Source of the DNA: Girardinichthys multiradiatus
Lineage: Eukaryota > Chordata > Actinopteri > Cyprinodontiformes > Goodeidae
Assembly: GCF_021462225.1 (NCBI RefSeq)
Contig: NC_061812.1
Location: 43,197,363-43,261,362, forward strand
Length of the DNA stretch: 64,000 nucleotides
Direction of reading: 5' to 3'
Part shown: positions 60,130-64,000 of the stretch, piece after piece
Numbering within the stretch: position 1 is the first letter of the stretch
Layout of the letters: each line of letters opens with the position of its first letter
Position numbers and translations under genes: made by a program
Notes under the pieces: generated by a model
Seen by the model: the letters and a program-made list of their open reading frames with translations, nothing else
What the model was told of the DNA's origin: nothing
The model's database searches: none

Positions 60130-60800
60130 GAACAGCAGGTGGTAATTGAAACAAAACAAGGGCTGATTAGGGAAGCGTCTGGCAGCTCATGATCCAAACA
60201 GCGTGCCGCCGAGGAGCCCAAACACAAGAGCTCTGGAATAAAGTGGTCATCATCTAATTAACAGAACACATTTTAATTACAGAGTAAACCAAGCAGCACA
60301 GTGTGTCAATTTAACTGATGTGGTAAGTGCCAGTTTACAATATCAGAAACAGACAAATAATTGGAATCTAATTACAAGCGGGTCTGCTGCACACCAGCGC
60401 CTGCAGCCCATCTTAATAAACAAATTTTTACATCAAACCATGAATAACAAACACTGTAGGACTGCTAATTGGCCCACTGCAATGTTGGGAGTTTGCCAAC
60501 TTTGACTATTTGACTGAAGCTCTTGTATGAATAGATGAGGCTGTGCCGTACTTTAATTAGAATGAAGTGAGCAGCAGTCAGCCACCTTTCTTTTTGCAAT
60601 CATACAGCAGCTTTGCAATATGACTGATCTATCTGGTGTCTGCAGGGCAGGGTGGAGCAACAGAGCATGGCTTCAGGTTAACAGCACAATTTCTGATTAA
60701 TGGATAAAATTAACCACAATCTGCTGATAAGGATGGTGAGGAGGTTCGCAACAACAACAACACAATTACTAACAAGCTTTATCGTTGATTCCAGTTTTAT
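60130..60800. other. candidate conserved noncoding element
   Basis: Repeat-free with many TAAT-type cores: ATCTAATTAACAG (60252), TTTTAATTACAG (60270), AATCTAATTACAAG (60364), GCTAATTGGCCC (60463) and TTTAATTAGAATG (60553). No coding potential. It looks like a developmental enhancer cluster; unverified. Confidence 0.33.
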
Positions 60801-61729
60801 ACGTTGCACAGCCAGCAGTACTGTCTGCACTTGAGGTAAATGTTGCACATGATACAAATTACAACACCAAAATGTAATATTTTTTTAATTTGAAAATTGT
60901 TTGATTTTCTGTTTTATTCATGATTTACAACATCAACCTGCCAGGAACTACTGATGAAAATGAGCTTGTAATGGCTAAAATGGCACATTTAGATGATAGG
61001 CTGTGTTGTCCCTGTCAAATAAAAAAAAGACTTTTAAGTCTCGCTTGGCTTTGGGAACTTCAGAAACAACAGGCAGGTACTGGGTGGCGAGAGGCCTAAG
61101 GGACTGTGACCTCTGTGGCCACAGAGGCAAAAACAATTTGGGTTCTGGAAAACCATTCAATAACTCAGAAATAATGATGGAACTCCGGCTCCTTAAGAGA
61201 ACTGGTTCTTTCGACTCTCAAACAGTTCTTAAGATTTTCCTTGCTTGAATTAATTTCTTGTCCACAATATTTTAAATATGTGAATAAAATATAGTATTAA
61301 TTTAAAATGCAATGATACCAAGACACCATGAGTGTAACATTCACTGCCAAACCAGTGTACACAATTGTATTCCTACAGAACTTCATCCTATGCAGCCCCA
61401 TTGAACTGACCCCATTAATTACAATAGCAGCCTCACTCATGGTGTTGCACCGCTGGCCACACCCATTGCCTCATAGTCAGCCAATGTGTATAACTGTCCA
61501 CCTTCCACTTCTCTGCTTGTGCAGGCAAAGATGACAACACACATGTTGAGCAATCACATACGGTTTGAAGTGAAAAAGGTTAGAGAGAGAAGAGGGAAAA
61601 AAACGGCTTGTTCACCTCTAAGGGTACATTACTAATCACAAAGGGAAAATGGGGACCATTTAATGCTGTGCATGGTTTGTGGGGCGGCTGCTGGTGGAAA
61701 TAGCAATTTAAAGAGCTCCACAATCAAGT
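60801..61729. other. unique DNA, nothing certain
   Basis: No supported gene. The plus frame 61003-61248 has no domain. Confidence 0.45.
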
Positions 61730-61960
61730 CATTTTCTCCAGGGACAAGGAAGCGTCTGGGGACTCAAGGGAAGGCAAATTAGTCATCATGGCAGATGTTG
61801 CTGAAGTGGTCAACAAGCACTTTGATGGCAGGGCGCCAGAAGTGGACAACATGAAGCTGAAGGCTTTGGATGTTTGTCTGGAAAAGACTTTGTGTGGTGT
61901 TAAATGTGTTGGAAGCTCCAACTTGGCCATTGAACAGTGTTGCTGAGGTTTTTTAAGGGG
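61730..61960 (+). pseudogene. LINE reverse-transcriptase fragment
   Basis: Plus-strand translation gives MADVAEVVNKHFDGRAPEVD followed by KLKALDV, like the AEVVKKL-GGKAPGVD-EMLKALD stretch just before the RT fingers of some fish LINEs. The frame then decays. Which LINE clade is uncertain. Confidence 0.6.
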
Positions 61961-62027
61961 TATTTCGGAGTTAGACTTACCATCATGTCTGTTAAAGTAT
62001 TTTGTGGAGGTGTTGCAAGGGTATGGT

Positions 62028-62345
62028 AAATGGTGATTGGCCTGCACTTATATAGCGCTTTATCAAGTCCCCAGAGACCCCAAAGCACTTTACACTACAA
62101 TCAGTCATCCACCCATTCACACACTGACAATGGTGAGCTACAGTGTAGCCACCGCTGCCCTGGGGTAAATTGACAGAAGTAAGGCTGCCATACACAGGCG
62201 CCACCAAGCCCTCTGACCACCATCAGCAGACAAGGAGGGTGAAGTGTCTTGCCCAAGGACACAACAACTGGGAGAGACAGAGTGGGGATTCAAACCAGCA
62301 ACCCACCGGTTACAGGACAAAACCCTACCACTGTCGCCCCTGTCG
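62028..62345. repeat. dispersed repeat with TATATAGCGC / AAAGCACTTTACA end
   Basis: CACTTATATAGCGCTTTATC, CCAAAGCACTTTACAC, CACCCATTCACACACTGAC, then GTGTCTTGCCCAAGGACAC and GGATTCAAACCAGCAACC. The order matches a repeat common in fish genomes. Its left end parallels the reverse of the L2 tail at 14100-14160 (TATATAGCGCC...AAGGCACTTCACAAC). Confidence 0.7.
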
Positions 62346-62701
62346 CTTCTGATGTACCTGTTTTTCTTTTAGTATGTATCCAGTTCTTGTATACCAAAAG
62401 CAAGTTGCTGTGACTGCATCATCGAAATGAACTTGAATTTGTTCCCAGTGCTAGATGGACTCTGACAGGACTGCACTTGGCCACTGATCTCCTTTGTGGT
62501 GTTCAAGGAGGATTTCAATGATGTAGTCTATCTTCAGATAAAACTTTAAAAGGAACACAACTTGTCAAGTCCAGCTGATGTCTAAGAATCAGTTTAACTC
62601 CTTAGTGAGCAATGTCTCTTCTCTGGCCTGCATTCAGTTTCCCTGGTAGCCACAGACTCAAAAAGATGCTGTATGTGTATCGGTATACAGGTTTCACAGA
62701 A
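62346..62701. other. unique DNA, nothing seen
   Basis: No gene or repeat boundary recognised. Confidence 0.45.
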
Positions 62702-62870
62702 CAGGTTCGTCTCAGTAAATTAGAATATGAGTCCTGATGAGCCCTTTTGTCAGACAAAAAGTACCTTTTGAAAAAAAACCTTTAGCCAGGCATTTATAAA
62801 GTCCACATTTCTGCATTTAAAAAGTTTTTATGGTTCTGATGTAATATTCTAATTTATTGAGATGCACCTG
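62702..62870. mobile_element. Tc1-type MITE, 169 bp
   Basis: Ends CAGGTTCGTCTCAGTAAATT and its near complement finishing GATGCACCTG, followed by TA (left flank AA, probably mutated). The arms pair through AATTAGAATAT. No coding. Same end type as 58823-58995. Confidence 0.85.
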
Positions 62871-63059
62871 TAGATCCACCTCTTCTAATTTAATAAGTCC
62901 AGCTGTATTCACAGCAGACTTTCACTTATTGGTTGCAACTGCAGATAATAGATCAAGTTATGCAAAGAATGAACAATAGAAGAAAAAAGCCGAGATGTTT
63001 TTTTTCATGCAGCTAATATCTAAGCTGTGCTAAGCAAGCAGTGCTGCTACCCAGCCTGC

Positions 63060-64000
63060 ATCTTCAAACACTTGCATTTCATGCTGCAGGTCCGGAGGGC
63101 ATCAGCTTCAAGCTCCTAAGGTGTTGTGCAGATCAAATGTGTGGCATCATGGGATGCCTGTTCAACATGAGCTGAACCTGAAGCTGGGTAAAGTACCACA
63201 GCAGTGAAAAGACCTCCTGCACATCTGAAAGGCCTCAGCAGCTACAGGCCGTTAGCAATGACCTCGCATCTGATGAAGATCCTCGAGAGGTTGGTCCTCA
63301 ACCATCTTTGCCTTCTGGTAAAATCTCCATTGGTTCCCCTGTAGTTTGCCTACCAGCCTGACATAAAGGTGGATGATGCCATCATCTAAATGCTGTACCA
63401 AGCTCTGACCCACCTGGAGAGGCCTTAAAGCACTGTGAAGATCATGTTCTATGATTTCTCCAGTGTTTTTAATACCATCCATCTGAGGGACAAGCAGGAG
63501 CTGTCAGGAGTGGACCACCACCGGTATGTGTAGATACTGGACTACTCTACTGGCCGTCTGCAGTATGTGAGGACACAGGGCATTGTTTCTGACAGACTGT
63601 TCTACAGTACAGGGGCCCTTCCTGTTCCTGTTCCATCAACTCCCCTGGCTGCCATCTTCAGTTATCTGATCACTCTGCCATAGTTTGCCTCATCATAGGG
63701 GAAGACGACTCAGAGTACAGACAGGACTTTTTGGACTGGTGCCAGAGGAACGACCACCTGATAAACACGGGGAAAACTAAGAAGCTGGTGTTGGATTTCC
63801 GCAGGTACAGACAAATCACACTGACAGTGGTGAACATCCAGAGAACTGACATTGAGATAGTGGACTCTTGTAAGTAACTCGCCATTCACCTGAACAATTA
63901 ACTGAGCTGGAGTCACAACAGTCTTCATAGGAAGCGTCAGAGCAGGCTCTAGCAGCGATTTTTCCCTGCAGGGGTTGCTCCTTAAGCCACTGTTTGACTT
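63060..64000 (+). pseudogene. Rex1/Babar-like LINE reverse transcriptase, partial
   Basis: Runs off the window. Plus-strand pieces in several frames: GPEGISFKLLRCCADQMCGI, SSYRPLAMTSHLMKILERLV, VKIMFYDFSSVFNTIHLRD (motif A, with the catalytic Asp in YDFSS), VDHHRYV, RTQGIVSDRLFYSTGALP, a degenerate motif C (YSDHSAIVCLI) and DFLDWCQRNDHLINTGKTK. Order and wording match CR1-group Rex1 elements of fish. Stops, frameshifts and loss of the PQG box make it dead. Confidence 0.82.

Noticed and set aside
63252..63928. Minus-strand frames of 71-76 codons at the right edge
   Set aside because: Antisense to the Rex1-like reverse transcriptase.

Overview
The window looks like repeat-rich intergenic (or deep intronic) DNA of a teleost fish. 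The evidence is the company of repeats: Tc1-type transposons of many families, L2-clade LINEs ending in ATTGAATTG tails, a Rex1/Babar-like LINE, hAT-type MITEs with 8-bp target duplications, tRNA-derived SINEs and long CA/GT/AT microsatellites. I recognise no host protein-coding gene, rRNA, true tRNA or CRISPR array. The only long intact reading frame is a 334-residue Tc1 transposase.

Layout. 1-8.5 kb: unique DNA with a decayed Tc1 copy, a SINE and a short hAT MITE. 8.5-11.15 kb: a minus-strand LTR element, 5' truncated, with a polypurine tract, no pol, and a (CAG)-bearing coding minisatellite. 11.15-17.25 kb: an L2 LINE broken by a complete Tc1 element (11683-13292, 200-bp inverted repeats, apparently intact transposase) and by the 3' end of a second L2 in inverse orientation. 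17.25-25.1 kb: mostly unannotatable DNA with a CA repeat, two copies of an ACTG-tailed retroelement end (one a 63-bp insertion with a perfect 14-bp target duplication) and a hAT remnant. 25.1-26.9 kb: a dead Sleeping Beauty-like Tc1 sitting inside a SINE. 30.6-33.7 kb: another L2, split by a 1.7-kb LTR-like insertion with a 4-bp target duplication.

33.86-41.54 kb is the most striking structure: two roughly 3.3-kb arms in inverted orientation, around a 1.1-kb centre. Each arm holds the same pair of convergent, intron-containing genes, one a broken Myb/SANT-like DNA-binding protein and the other an unrecognised spliced frame. Each arm also has, on its centre side, a TA repeat and a broken copy of one Tc1 family. 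The gene pair resembles the two-gene plan of DNA transposons that carry a Myb/SANT protein beside a transposase, but no transposase catalytic core is visible. Both arms share a stop codon in the Myb/SANT gene, so it was probably broken before the two copies separated.

41.6-61.7 kb is sparse: scattered Tc1-type remnants, a GT repeat, and stretches of unique, homeodomain-site-rich DNA that look like candidate conserved noncoding elements. 61.7-64 kb: LINE reverse-transcriptase fragments, a TA-flanked MITE and a Rex1-like pseudogene running off the end. All family assignments are from reading motifs; no database search was possible.
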